42,702 bases of DNA from Candidatus Aquidulcis sp. (GCA_020723345.1 DYJA01000003.1:76972-119673), one strand, 5' to 3'. Shown: positions 14,942-22,731, counted from the first letter of the stretch. Translations and numbers: made by a program. Notes: a model not told the origin generated them from the sequence alone.

Positions 14942-15697
14942 ATGGCAAACCCAGATTACAAGCACGCCCTCCAATCCGCGCGTCGCTTCGTTCGGGCGGT
15001 TCAAAAAGACGGCATCCGCCTCGACGCCGCGTATCTCTATGGCTCGTACGCGCTCCGTACCGCGCATGAACACAGCGACATTGACATCGCGCTCGTGTCG
15101 AACGATTTTACGCATCGCTCGGCTGATTGGATCAAGTTGCGTCCTGCCATCCAATCAATGGACGCGCGGATCGAATACGTGCAGTATCGCCCCAAAGATT
15201 TCCGCGACGAGAATCCGCTCGTGTGGGAAATCAAGACCACCGGCATTTCGCTCTTGGGCAAAACGAGCGAGGAATTTTGCGTTGACCCGAATCGTCCACG
15301 CAAAACACGCGCGGTTGCAAACTATTGGAAGCGAACCGCGGATTACCATTGGCGATTCGCCCAATCATCGTTCAGAGTGCGACGATATTTGTACGCGCTG
15401 AGTTTCGGTCGCTTCTATGTTGAAGAGATGCTCAAAGCGGTGATTGTCCGCCGCACGCGCGCGCACGCGCCTTTTCGTCTGACCTTGTGCCAATTTGCAG
15501 AGACAGCTGGTCTCGCGCTCGCGCCCGCGCAATGTGCTCGGCTTGCGCGCTGGGATACGTACACCATCGAAGCCGACGCGCCCGATCATCCGCTCAGTTC
15601 GCGCAAATTCACGCGCCGCTTCTGCCAATTGGAAATGAACGAAATGCGTCGTTTCGGCAGATGGTGTCAACGAATGAAGAAACGAATAATCGAATGA
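14942..15697 (+). CDS. Fused minimal nucleotidyltransferase-HEPN protein
   Basis: 251 residues. N-terminal nucleotidyltransferase (about 10-120) with YLYGSYALRTAHEHSDIDIAL, the GSY(x)n-SDID signature of MNT/kanamycin-type enzymes. The C-terminal part (about 130-245) looks like HEPN: WKRTADYHWRFAQSSF, ALSFGRFYVEEMLKAVI and a PFRLTLCQFAE segment, as in ring-fused HEPN proteins. A clear RxxxxH ribonuclease motif is not obvious. MNT and HEPN usually form a two-gene toxin-antitoxin pair in which MNT AMPylates HEPN; here both sit on one chain. Its last residues are encoded by a palindromic word array shared with the convergent FGE gene. Confidence 0.78.
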   Translation: MANPDYKHALQSARRFVRAVQKDGIRLDAAYLYGSYALRTAHEHSDIDIALVSNDFTHRSADWIKLRPAIQSMDARIEYVQYRPKDFRDENPLVWEIKTTGISLLGKTSEEFCVDPNRPRKTRAVANYWKRTADYHWRFAQSSFRVRRYLYALSFGRFYVEEMLKAVIVRRTRAHAPFRLTLCQFAETAGLALAPAQCARLARWDTYTIEADAPDHPLSSRKFTRRFCQLEMNEMRRFGRWCQRMKKRIIE

Positions 15698-15744
15698 CTT
15701 GCCCACGGCGCGTAATTCGTTTATTCGTTCAAATTCGTTGACAC
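15664..15744. repeat. ACGAATAA-word palindrome at convergent 3' ends
   Basis: Left arm (15664-15697) starts GTGTCAACGAAT and runs through ACGAATAA-like words; right arm (15712-15744) is its inverse and ends ATTCGTTGACAC. The left arm encodes the C-terminus and stop of the plus-strand gene, and the right arm encodes the C-terminus (STNLNE) and stop of the minus-strand FGE gene. Same words recur at 28802-28862. Confidence 0.88.
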
Positions 15745-16494
15745 GCAACGAAACCCCACCGTCGCGTACCCGTTATCCGGCACGATGTAATCGCGGTTCG
15801 CGCAGCGCGCGTAATCCGGCGAAATATCCCACGCGCCGCCGCGCAGCACGCGCCAATCGCCGGACTCGGGACCCGGTGGATTGAAAGTGAAGGGACGCTT
15901 GTAATACTCCGCGTCGTACCAATCCGCGCACCACTCCCACACATTCCCCGCCATGTCAATCACGCCGTACGGACTGTCGCCCAGTTGCGCGTACTGCCGG
16001 ACGGACGTCGTCGCGCGCAAATCCGACATCTTGGTGTTGCAGCGACCTTGATCGAATTCCTGTCCCCAGGGATAACGTCGACCATCTGTGCCGCGCGCGG
16101 CTTTTTCCCACTCTGCTTCGGTTGGCAATCGCTTGCGCGCCCAGCGCGCGTACGCGCTTGCATCGCCCCAGGAAACGAAGACAACTGGATAATTGTCTTT
16201 CTCGCGCGGAAAAGTGCGGTCATCCGGATCCCAATCCGGCGGCGCGGGATGTTCTGGATTCGCGTCGAGGAAGCGTTTGTACTCCGCGTTCGTCACCGGC
16301 GTTTCGTCGATGTAGTACGCGGCGAGATCGACGCGATGCTGGGGCATCTCATCGGCAAACCATTTCAGCCGCCAGCCGTACTCTCGTTGCATTTCGACCG
16401 CGTCGGCGTCGCTCGTGCCCATCAAAAACCAACCCGCCGGAATGAGCATCATTCGCTTGCCGTCTCTGCCGATCTGAATTGGTTCGAATGCCAT
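15721..16494 (-). CDS. FGE-fold (sulfatase-modifying factor-like) protein
   Basis: 257 residues, the whole chain being one FGE domain: MMLIPAGWFLMGTSDAD, VTNAEYKRFLDA, RLPTEAEWEKAARG, GNVWEWCADWYDAEYY, VLRGGAWD, GFRCV. The first active-site Cys after RGG is missing, and only one Cys lies in the segment where a CxxxxC pair is expected, so oxidase activity on sulfatases is doubtful; no sulfatase gene is in the window. ATG at 16494 has GGAG 7 bases upstream. It resembles the C-terminal domain of the TIR protein 2 kb away, so the two may be paralogues. The last residues come from a palindromic word array. Confidence 0.85.
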   Translation of the reverse strand: MAFEPIQIGRDGKRMMLIPAGWFLMGTSDADAVEMQREYGWRLKWFADEMPQHRVDLAAYYIDETPVTNAEYKRFLDANPEHPAPPDWDPDDRTFPREKDNYPVVFVSWGDASAYARWARKRLPTEAEWEKAARGTDGRRYPWGQEFDQGRCNTKMSDLRATTSVRQYAQLGDSPYGVIDMAGNVWEWCADWYDAEYYKRPFTFNPPGPESGDWRVLRGGAWDISPDYARCANRDYIVPDNGYATVGFRCVSTNLNE

Positions 16495-16514
16495 AACGAT
16501 GCTCCTTTGCATAC

Positions 16515-16563
16515 GAGGGCAACCACCCTTCGACTGTGCTCAGGGCGAGCCCGGGATTGCCTC
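16515..16563. repeat. Hairpin with CTTCGACT-GCTCAGG core after thrC
   Basis: Outer arms GAGGGCAA and TTGCCTC; inner part CCCTTCGAC ... GCTCAGGG. It lies between the thrC stop and the FGE start and shares its core with repeats at 6.0, 10.8 and 24.4 kb. Confidence 0.75.
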
Positions 16564-17846
16564 TACGATTTCAGCACGCGGCGCAGCGCGTCCAACGATG
16601 GTTCGATGCGCGTGCCTTGCCCTGCGACCCGCATCGCGCTCTTGATGTCTTTCAAACCGCTGCCGGTGATCAAACACACCATCGTTTCGTCCGATTTCAC
16701 GAGACCTTGCTTGACCGCTTTGACCAACCCCGCGTACGCCGCCGCGCCAGCGGGTTCCGCGAACACCGCTTCCGCGCGCGCTAAATCGCGAATTGCCGCG
16801 AGAATTTCGTCGTCAGTCACAGTGAGGTACGCGCCACCCGTTTCGCGTACCGCGCGCACCGCGCGCACGCCGTCGCGTGGAATGTCCGCGCTGATCGAAT
16901 CCGCAAGCGTCGTCGCGCTGACCGGCGTGATTTTGTCCGTCCCCGCTTTCCACGCATTATAACACGCCGCCGATCCTTCGGCTTGAATGCCCATCAAGCG
17001 CGGCACGCGAAGCGGGTCGATCCAACCGAGCGCGGCGAGATCGCGCAGCCCTTTCCACAATCCGCTGATGATGTTGCCGTCGCCGACGGAAACGAAGATG
17101 CGATCAGGCGCGCGCCAACCCCCACCCCGCCCCTCCCCCGTTCCCACAGGGGAGGGAGACAGTTGTTCGCAAATTTCGATTGACGCGGTTTTCTTGCCTT
17201 CGACCGTGAACGGATTGTACGCGGTGTTGCGGCAGTACCAGCCGAATTCTTTCGACGCGGCGAGGCAGAGATCGAACGCTTGATCGTAATTGCCCTTGAC
17301 GAGCATCACGCGCGATCCGAAGATCAGCAGTTGCGCGATTTTCGCTGGCGGCGCGGTTTCGGGGACGAAGATCACCGTCGGCATTTGCGCGGCGGCGGCG
17401 AGTCCCGCGAGCGCGGCGCCCGCGTTGCCGGTGCTCGCCGTCGTGATGATCTCGACGCCGAGTTCGCGCGCTTTGGCGACGACGAACGCGCTCGCGCGAT
17501 CTTTGAATGACGCGGTCGGATTGCGTCCATCGTCTTTGATGTACAAGTTGCTCAAGCCAAGTTGCGCGCCGATTTTCTGCGCGCGATACAGCGGTGTCCA
17601 GCCGACTTGGAGCGGCGGCGCGAATCGCGAAGCGTGCGCGTCGTCAATCGGCAGCAGATCAGCGTACCGCCAGATCGAAAAATCGCGCGAGTCGGAAATC
17701 TTTCGCGGTGATGTTTTTTTCGCGATTTTCGCGTAATCGAGAATCGTGTCGAGGATGCCATCGTCGCCGTGTTTCGGGCAGACGTACCGCGTCGTCCTGG
17801 GATCGAGTTCGTCGCCGCACAGTGTACATTTGAAATGATAGGTCAT
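16563..17846 (-). CDS. thrC: Threonine synthase
   Basis: 427 residues. Converts O-phosphohomoserine to threonine with PLP. N-terminal zinc-ribbon-like CTLCGDELDP...CPKHG, Schiff-base Lys in NPTASFKDRAS, TASTGNAGAALAG loop, and VSVGDGNIISGLWKG with the phosphate-binding glycines. Between EICEQL and the conserved W..PD.IFVSVGDG there is an extra Gly/Pro-rich segment, SPSPVGTGEGRGGG, encoded by a palindrome rich in CCCTCCCC. This insert is in frame and probably on a surface loop. It is the last gene of the long minus-strand run led by GntR; each gap has a stem-loop. Confidence 0.93.
   Translation of the reverse strand: MTYHFKCTLCGDELDPRTTRYVCPKHGDDGILDTILDYAKIAKKTSPRKISDSRDFSIWRYADLLPIDDAHASRFAPPLQVGWTPLYRAQKIGAQLGLSNLYIKDDGRNPTASFKDRASAFVVAKARELGVEIITTASTGNAGAALAGLAAAAQMPTVIFVPETAPPAKIAQLLIFGSRVMLVKGNYDQAFDLCLAASKEFGWYCRNTAYNPFTVEGKKTASIEICEQLSPSPVGTGEGRGGGWRAPDRIFVSVGDGNIISGLWKGLRDLAALGWIDPLRVPRLMGIQAEGSAACYNAWKAGTDKITPVSATTLADSISADIPRDGVRAVRAVRETGGAYLTVTDDEILAAIRDLARAEAVFAEPAGAAAYAGLVKAVKQGLVKSDETMVCLITGSGLKDIKSAMRVAGQGTRIEPSLDALRRVLKS
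17117..17160. repeat. In-frame CCCTCCCC palindrome within thrC
   Basis: Arms CCCTCCCC (17131-17138) and GGGGAGGG (17149-17156) with a 10-base loop, preceded by a C-rich flank. It codes for the Gly/Pro-rich extra loop of threonine synthase. Confidence 0.75.
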
Positions 17847-17853
17847 AGGAACT

Positions 17854-17946
17854 CCAGTGTCCAGTATTCAGTATTCAGTGTTCAGTGTTCAGTGTTCAGC
17901 ATGTCTGCACTTCACTGGATACTGAAAACTGAATACTGCTTACTGC
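17854..17946. repeat. Stem-loop of CAGTATT/CAGTGTT words between M50 and thrC
   Basis: Left arm holds about six words such as CAGTATT and CAGTGTT; right arm holds the inverse words ACTGGAT, ACTGAAA, ACTGAAT. The TAA stop of the M50 gene lies in the right arm. Same family at 32234-32304. Confidence 0.85.
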
Positions 17947-19016
17947 TTTTCACCAAGTTGTTCCGCTCTCGCAAAATCCAGTTGCGCGTTCGCTTCATCC
18001 CCCAGAGCGCGCCGCGCCGTGCCGCGCCAGAAGAAAAACTCGGGCACGGTTGCATCGCGCAGGATCGCCGCGTCGAATTCGGGAAGCGCTTGTTTCGCGC
18101 CGCGGTGGTGGTAGATGCACAAGCCCAATCCAAAGTGCGCGCGCGCGCCAAGTGCGGGATCGCTGACGCGCGCGAGCGCGGCGCGAAAATGCTTCTCGCC
18201 GTCGGTGTAACGCTTTTGGATCAACCGAATTTGCCCGATGTTGTACAGCGCGCGCGAATTTTGCGGATCGATTTTCAGCGCAGTGCGGTAATCCACCAGC
18301 GCCAGATCGAATTGATTCTGCGACGCGAAAAAGTTGCCGCGCGCAACGATCGGATCGAGCGCGCCGGGTCGCGCGGCAATCGCGTTGTCGAGTTGTTTGA
18401 GATGATCGCGTGCGCCTGCGTACAAACTCACCTCCCAACGCTTGACGAACGCGCTGCGATCAAGCAGCCAGAGCGCGAGGACGAGCGCCGCGTGCGCGAC
18501 GCCGAGCGGAATCGTGAGCAGCCAACTCGTGCCGTAAATCGTCCGCCAATCGCCGTGAAAACCCGCGAGCGTCAACAGCGGATAGCCGACGAGTGCCCAG
18601 CCCAGTTGGATGCGCGCGAGCGCGAGCATCGTGTACTTGATCCATGGTTTGCGCGTGATCGCCAACAGCGCGATTGGAACGAATCCCAAAACAATCGAAA
18701 CGAGATTGCCCGACAGCGAAATCCACCACTTTTGCAAATCCGAGAAATTCCCAACTGGAACGACGTAACCATAGAACAAGGCGTAATGAAATTCGATGAC
18801 CTGTCCGCCGACTTGGAGCGTCGCGAGTGCGTGCCCGAGTTCGTGCAGCAAGACGCCAATCGGAATGAAAACGAAAAACGCGATTTCACTCGCGAGACGG
18901 CGATCAAACGCGGTCAATTCGTCGTCGGTGAACGCGCGCCAATTTTTCGCCAGTGTCCACAGCGCGCGGACGCCGAGAAAGGCATAGAGAAGCGAAAGGA
19001 GGTCGAAGAGTTGCAT
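17940..19016 (-). CDS. M50-like membrane metalloprotease with TPR tail
   Basis: 358 residues. Zinc motif HELGH at residues 58-62 inside a membrane segment (FVFIPIGVLLHELGHALA), followed by several hydrophobic helices up to about residue 205, then a soluble tail of about 150 residues with at least three TPR-type units (RGNFFASQNQFDLALVDYRTALKIDP and following). The second M50 motif (NPxxDG) is reduced to SGNLVSIVLG, so full proteolytic activity is uncertain. ATG at 19016 is taken; the longer open frame starts inside a repeat. GGAGGT-type bases are not directly upstream. It lies between carbamate kinase and threonine synthase; no functional link is evident. Confidence 0.75.
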   Translation of the reverse strand: MQLFDLLSLLYAFLGVRALWTLAKNWRAFTDDELTAFDRRLASEIAFFVFIPIGVLLHELGHALATLQVGGQVIEFHYALFYGYVVPVGNFSDLQKWWISLSGNLVSIVLGFVPIALLAITRKPWIKYTMLALARIQLGWALVGYPLLTLAGFHGDWRTIYGTSWLLTIPLGVAHAALVLALWLLDRSAFVKRWEVSLYAGARDHLKQLDNAIAARPGALDPIVARGNFFASQNQFDLALVDYRTALKIDPQNSRALYNIGQIRLIQKRYTDGEKHFRAALARVSDPALGARAHFGLGLCIYHHRGAKQALPEFDAAILRDATVPEFFFWRGTARRALGDEANAQLDFARAEQLGEKQ

Positions 19017-19024
19017 AAGTTTGG

Positions 19025-19110
19025 AGTGCAATAGTGTGTTAGTGCGATAGTGCGATAGTTTCACTTTTGGGCAACTATCGCACTATCGCACCATTGCACT
19101 ATCGAACTAT
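19025..19110. repeat. Stem-loop of ATAGTGCG words between carbamate kinase and M50
   Basis: Inner 17-bp arms GCGATAGTGCGATAGTT and its exact inverse close a 12-base loop; outer words continue the pairing imperfectly. The last three codons (IVR) and stop of carbamate kinase are read from the right arm. Confidence 0.9.
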
Positions 19111-20085
19111 GTGAGTTCCTGTCTCCCCGCGCAGCGCGCGCCCGATGTTTTCGGGATTCGTGATGATCGCGTGCTTGCCGCCGGCTTCGAGATACCAAAT
19201 GATCGCCTGCATCTTCGGCGCCATCGAACCTTTGGCAAAGTGCGTGCCCTCGGCGAGATATTGTTTCGCATCGGCGAGCGTCATCTTGTCGAGCCATTGC
19301 TGGTTCGGCTTGCCGAAATTGATCGCGACTTTTTCGACCGCCGTCGCGATCAAAAATAGATCGGCGTTGATTTCGCGCGCGAGCAAACTCGACGCGAAAT
19401 CTTTGTCGATCACTGCCGCAGTCCCGCGATATTCGCCGTCGCCAACGTCGATCACGGGGATGCCGCCGCCGCCAACCGTGATGACGATGATCCCTTTTTT
19501 GAGCACCGCTTCGATGGTCGTCTGCTCGACGATTTCCTGCGGCAGCGGCGACGGGACGACGCGCCGCCAACCGCGTCCCGCGTCTTCGACGACACTCCAG
19601 CCCATTTCGTTCTTGCGCCGCGTCGCCTCGATTTGATCCATAAATCCGCCGATGGGTTTACTCGGATTCTTGAACGCCGGATCATTTTGATCGACCAGAA
19701 CCTGGGTGATGATCGTCGCGCAGCGCTTTTTGACGCCGCGATGATACAACTCGTTTTGCAGCGCCTGCTGCAATTCGTAACCGATCGCGCCTTGCGTGTC
19801 CGCGCCGCACACGTCGAGCGGAACTTCGTGCATCCCTTCAACCTTCGCCGCGATTTCGGATCGGCGCAAAACGAAACCGACTTGCGGACCGTTGCCGTGT
19901 CCGATCGCGACATCCCAACCCTGTTCCACCATGTCCGCGATATGATGCGCCGTCTCGCGCAACGATTCTTCCTGATCTTCGACCGATTGATGCTGCGGAT
20001 CTTTGATCAGCGAATTCCCGCCAATCGCGACGACAGCGATCTTACGCTTTGCGATTTTCTTTACGATTTTCTTTTTTGTTGCCAT
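19099..20085 (-). CDS. arcC: Carbamate kinase
   Basis: 328 residues. Makes ATP from carbamoyl phosphate and ADP, yielding carbamate (then ammonia and CO2). VVAIGGNSLIK and GHGNGPQVGF are the nucleotide/carbamate-binding marks; ITVGGGGIPVI and AVIDKDFASSLLA complete the amino acid kinase fold. A lysine-rich N-terminal extension of about 14 residues (MATKKKIVKKIAKRK) is unusual. GGAG lies 8 bases before the ATG. It follows a knotted carbamoyltransferase and an aspartate-type carbamoyltransferase on the same strand, as in arginine- or ureide-fermenting clusters, and probably drains their carbamoyl phosphate to ATP. Confidence 0.93.
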   Translation of the reverse strand: MATKKKIVKKIAKRKIAVVAIGGNSLIKDPQHQSVEDQEESLRETAHHIADMVEQGWDVAIGHGNGPQVGFVLRRSEIAAKVEGMHEVPLDVCGADTQGAIGYELQQALQNELYHRGVKKRCATIITQVLVDQNDPAFKNPSKPIGGFMDQIEATRRKNEMGWSVVEDAGRGWRRVVPSPLPQEIVEQTTIEAVLKKGIIVITVGGGGIPVIDVGDGEYRGTAAVIDKDFASSLLAREINADLFLIATAVEKVAINFGKPNQQWLDKMTLADAKQYLAEGTHFAKGSMAPKMQAIIWYLEAGGKHAIITNPENIGRALRGETGTHIVR

Positions 20086-20102
20086 TGTCTAATCTCCTGG
20101 TC

Positions 20103-20159
20103 TGGTAGTCGGATAGTCGGGTAGTCAGACTAACCGACTACTCGACTACGTGACTATCA
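20103..20159. repeat. Stem-loop of TAGTCGGG words between carbamoyltransferase and arcC
   Basis: Three TAGTCGG-like words face three GACTACG-like words around an 8-base loop. It begins right after the TGA stop of the carbamoyltransferase gene. Same word family as 5492-5586. Confidence 0.85.
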
Positions 20160-21146
20160 AGACATCGTGAGCGCCATCACCGCTTTTTGCGCGTGCAAGC
20201 GATTCTCGGCTTCATCGTACACGACTGACTGCGCGCCGTCAATCACGTCATCTGTGACTTCGATGTTGCGGTCGGCGGGCAGCGGGTGCATGTAGATCGC
20301 GTCGGGTTTCGCCAATTTCATCTTCGCTTCGTCGGTGATCCAATGCTTGTACGAATCCTGGATTTTCTTTCCTTCATTCTTGTCGTCGGTCGTCAGCAGC
20401 GGACCCCACGACTTGGCGTAGATCACATCCGCATCCTTGAACGCTTTCTCCATCCCGTTCTTGTCCGCGACGATTTCAAACGCGGTGCCGAATTTCTTCG
20501 CCTGCGCTTGCGCCTGCGCGACGATGTCGGGCATCAGTTTGAATTCGGGCGGATACGCGAGCGTCACATCCATTCCAAAACGCGGCATCTGCAAGATCAA
20601 CGACTGCGGCACTGAAATCGGTTTGAGGTACGACGCGGCGTACGCCCACGAGACGACGATTTTCTTTTTGCGAAGATCGCGCCCCTTCTTTTCAAAAATC
20701 GTCATCAAGTCCGCGAGGCATTGGAACGGGTGATAGATGTCGCACTGCATATTGAGAATTGGCGCGCGCGAATATTTCGCGACTTCGTTGATGTACGCGT
20801 TGCCGAATTTCCAATCGCACTGTCGAATCGCGATGCCGTCGAAATAGCGACCGAAAATTTCGCCGATCTCTTTCGCGGTGTCGCCGTGCGCGATCTGCGT
20901 CGTGTCCGAATCGATGAACGCGGCGTGTCCGCCCAGTTGCGCCATTCCCGCTTCGAACGAGCCGCGCGTGCGCGTGCTGGAAAAGAAAAAGAGCATCGCG
21001 AGCGTCTTGTCGCGCAAGATCGGATGCGGTTCGTTCAGCGCGCGCTTGCGCTTTAGATCGAACGCGACGTCCAAAACTGTTTCGACTTCCTCTTTGGAAA
21101 AATCCAGGTCGCCGATGAGATCGCGACCGTGAAGGTAGGTTTGCAT
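20157..21146 (-). CDS. Knotted carbamoyltransferase, YgeW/AOTCase-like
   Basis: 329 residues. Carbamoyl-phosphate site SSTRTR (residues 56-61). The segment VVSWAYAASYLKPISVPQS matches the proline-containing knot loop of N-acetyl- or N-succinylornithine carbamoyltransferases and YgeW rather than ordinary ornithine carbamoyltransferase. YAKSWGP and MHPLPADRNIEVTDDVIDG mark the second-substrate region. It could transfer carbamoyl to an amine or, in reverse, phosphorolyse a ureido compound; with carbamate kinase next to it the catabolic direction is attractive. AAGGAGA precedes the ATG. The true amine substrate cannot be told by eye. Confidence 0.82.
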   Translation of the reverse strand: MQTYLHGRDLIGDLDFSKEEVETVLDVAFDLKRKRALNEPHPILRDKTLAMLFFFSSTRTRGSFEAGMAQLGGHAAFIDSDTTQIAHGDTAKEIGEIFGRYFDGIAIRQCDWKFGNAYINEVAKYSRAPILNMQCDIYHPFQCLADLMTIFEKKGRDLRKKKIVVSWAYAASYLKPISVPQSLILQMPRFGMDVTLAYPPEFKLMPDIVAQAQAQAKKFGTAFEIVADKNGMEKAFKDADVIYAKSWGPLLTTDDKNEGKKIQDSYKHWITDEAKMKLAKPDAIYMHPLPADRNIEVTDDVIDGAQSVVYDEAENRLHAQKAVMALTMS

Positions 21147-21172
21147 ATTCGTTGTCTCCTTGTTGATGAGTA

Positions 21173-21250
21173 CAATAGTGCGTTAGTGCAATAGTGCGAT
21201 AGTTGGCTGTCAATGAAGTCAACTATTGCACCACTGCACTATTGCACTAT
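21173..21250. repeat. Stem-loop of ATAGTGCA words between four-helix gene and carbamoyltransferase
   Basis: Arms CAATAGTGC...GCGATAGTTG (21173-21205) and CAACTATTGC...GCACTAT (21220-21250) with a 14-base loop. The TAG stop of the four-helix gene is in the right arm. Confidence 0.88.
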
Positions 21251-21618
21251 CCCTTTCGATTGCGTAGATACGCGATCAAGCCATTGATGAGACGCTTGGC
21301 TTCGCTAGCGAGGTCATAGGCGTGCTGACGTTGTTCCTCGGTGATGTACTTGCGATCAAGCGCTTGATAGAGTTCGGATTGGACTTCGCTGGCGGAGCGG
21401 CGCGCCATTTTCAGAAATCGAATGAACTCGGGGCCAGAGCCAGAGTCAAATCCTTCGGCAATGTTGTGCATCACCGAACTTGCCGCGCCGCGAATTTGAT
21501 CGCGCAGGTAGAAATCGCAGGCGAACTTGGGGCTGAACGCCAAATCGTCAATCACATTCGTCAGTTGCCGCGCTTTCTGCCACGCCAACAAATCCTCGAA
21601 TCGTTGAATCTTCGGCAT
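21247..21618 (-). CDS. Four-helix-bundle protein (23S rRNA intervening-sequence type)
   Basis: 123 residues. RFEDLLAWQKARQL near the start, YLRDQIRGAASSVMHNIAEGF in the middle (residues about 38-58) and EFIRFLKMARRSASEVQSEL are the shared marks of the small helical family first seen within 23S rRNA intervening sequences and now found as free genes in many bacteria. Function unknown. GGAGGTGCG precedes the ATG. It stands alone between two carbamoyltransferase genes, with arrays of the same ATAGTGC word on both sides, which suggests it arrived as a cassette. Confidence 0.88.
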   Translation of the reverse strand: MPKIQRFEDLLAWQKARQLTNVIDDLAFSPKFACDFYLRDQIRGAASSVMHNIAEGFDSGSGPEFIRFLKMARRSASEVQSELYQALDRKYITEEQRQHAYDLASEAKRLINGLIAYLRNRKG

Positions 21619-21629
21619 CGCACCTCCAA

Positions 21630-21678
21630 CTATCGCACGATTGCACTATCGCACTATTGCACTCTTGAACTATTCAAC
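21630..21678. repeat. ATAGTGCG word array between aspartate-type carbamoyltransferase and four-helix gene
   Basis: About five words (ACTATCGC, ACTATCGC, ACTATTGC and variants) in one orientation, without a full second arm. It includes the TAG stop of the carbamoyltransferase gene. Confidence 0.82.
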
Positions 21679-22650
21679 TGCCCCAAGCACGAGCGCAATC
21701 AACGCCATCCGCATCACGACGCCGTTGAATGCTTCTTGCCAGTAGCGCGACCAGCGCGTAATGTCAACGTCGGCGGGAATTTCGTCCATGCGCGGAAGCG
21801 AGTGCAACAAGATCGCGTCGCTCTTCGCTTTCGACATCAACAATTCGCGCGTGATCCTGTAATTCGCGGGCGTAAGCGATTTGTCCTTGCTCGCCTCCTG
21901 CCGCGCTTGCGTGTAATCGGGCTGCACGACTGGCTCGACCAAAATCACATCGGCTTCCGCAATCGCTTGCTCGACGTGCTCCGCTTCGCGAAAATTCAGC
22001 GCGTACTTTTTGAAATCGGCTTTGTATTCCTCGGGCATCCGCATGTCGGGCGAATTGGGAAAGAGCGCGTTCGCGCCGGGCGAGACAAACGTGATCGGGC
22101 AATCGAATTGCGACAGCGCGTAACCGAGCGAGTGCATCGTCCGCATTCGCATGTCGCCGACCGCGAGCCACCGCAATCCATCGATGCGACCTTTTTCGCG
22201 CAGCACGGTGTAGAGATCGGTGAGAATCTGGGTCGGATGTTCGCCCCAACCGTCGCCGCCGTTGATAATCGGCACACTCGACCACTGCGCGGCTTCGTGC
22301 GGCGCGCCTTTTTGGAAATGGCGCATCACGATCACGTCGCCGTAAAATTCGAGCATCTTGACGGTATCCTTGATACTTTCCTGATACCAATCGCCCGCGC
22401 GCGTCATTTTGAAATCGGCAAAGCCGGTGACGTGCCCGCCGAGACGATGCATCGCGGCTTCGTGCGCGAGGCGCGTGCGCGTGCTCGGCTGATAGAACGC
22501 GGCGACGAGCGTCTTGTCTTTCAACAGATCGCTGTTGCGGCGTTCGCGCGCGATCGGCTCCAGCCGTTCCGCAATTTCGAACACGCGAAAAAATTCGTTG
22601 CGTTCGAATTCTTTGAGCGACAAAATGTCGCGTCCTGCAAAACTACGCAT
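21670..22650 (-). CDS. pyrB: Aspartate-type carbamoyltransferase catalytic chain
   Basis: 326 residues. PSTRTR (residues 55-60) binds carbamoyl phosphate, HPTQILTDLYT is the shared carbamoyltransferase motif, and HSLPRMDEIPADVD with a C-terminal GVVMRMAL resembles aspartate carbamoyltransferase. Several insertions relative to PyrB (TQARQEASKDKSLTPANY) make the assignment to pyrimidine synthesis uncertain. No pyrI, pyrC or other pyr gene is nearby; instead carbamate kinase and a second carbamoyltransferase follow. A ureide-catabolic role is therefore possible. GGAGG lies ahead of the ATG. It is the first structural gene after gntR. Confidence 0.82.
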   Translation of the reverse strand: MRSFAGRDILSLKEFERNEFFRVFEIAERLEPIARERRNSDLLKDKTLVAAFYQPSTRTRLAHEAAMHRLGGHVTGFADFKMTRAGDWYQESIKDTVKMLEFYGDVIVMRHFQKGAPHEAAQWSSVPIINGGDGWGEHPTQILTDLYTVLREKGRIDGLRWLAVGDMRMRTMHSLGYALSQFDCPITFVSPGANALFPNSPDMRMPEEYKADFKKYALNFREAEHVEQAIAEADVILVEPVVQPDYTQARQEASKDKSLTPANYRITRELLMSKAKSDAILLHSLPRMDEIPADVDITRWSRYWQEAFNGVVMRMALIALVLGAVE

Positions 22651-22675
22651 GGTGAAACCTCCTGTTTGTTTTTGC

Positions 22676-22731
22676 CACAGAGGACACAGAGATCGCAGAG
22701 AAAACCTCTGTGTCCTCTGTGCGCTCTGTGG
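22676..22731. repeat. CACAGAGGACACAGAG stem-loop between gntR and pyrB-like gene
   Basis: Perfect 16-bp arms (22676-22691 and 22706-22721) with a 14-base loop, plus a further CTCTGTGGC word. It begins next to the TAA stop of gntR. Located in a likely operon, so it may attenuate or process the transcript. Confidence 0.92.

Noticed and set aside
13159-16494. Complete diversity-generating retroelement
   Set aside because: No reverse transcriptase, Avd-like gene or template repeat is seen in the window; only a target-like tail.
16563-17846. Frameshift in thrC at the Gly/Pro-rich insert
   Set aside because: The frame stays open through the insert and both flanking conserved blocks are in the same frame.
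19025-21678. CRISPR array
   Set aside because: The iterated words are 7-9 bases, degenerate and inverted, without uniform spacers or cas genes.
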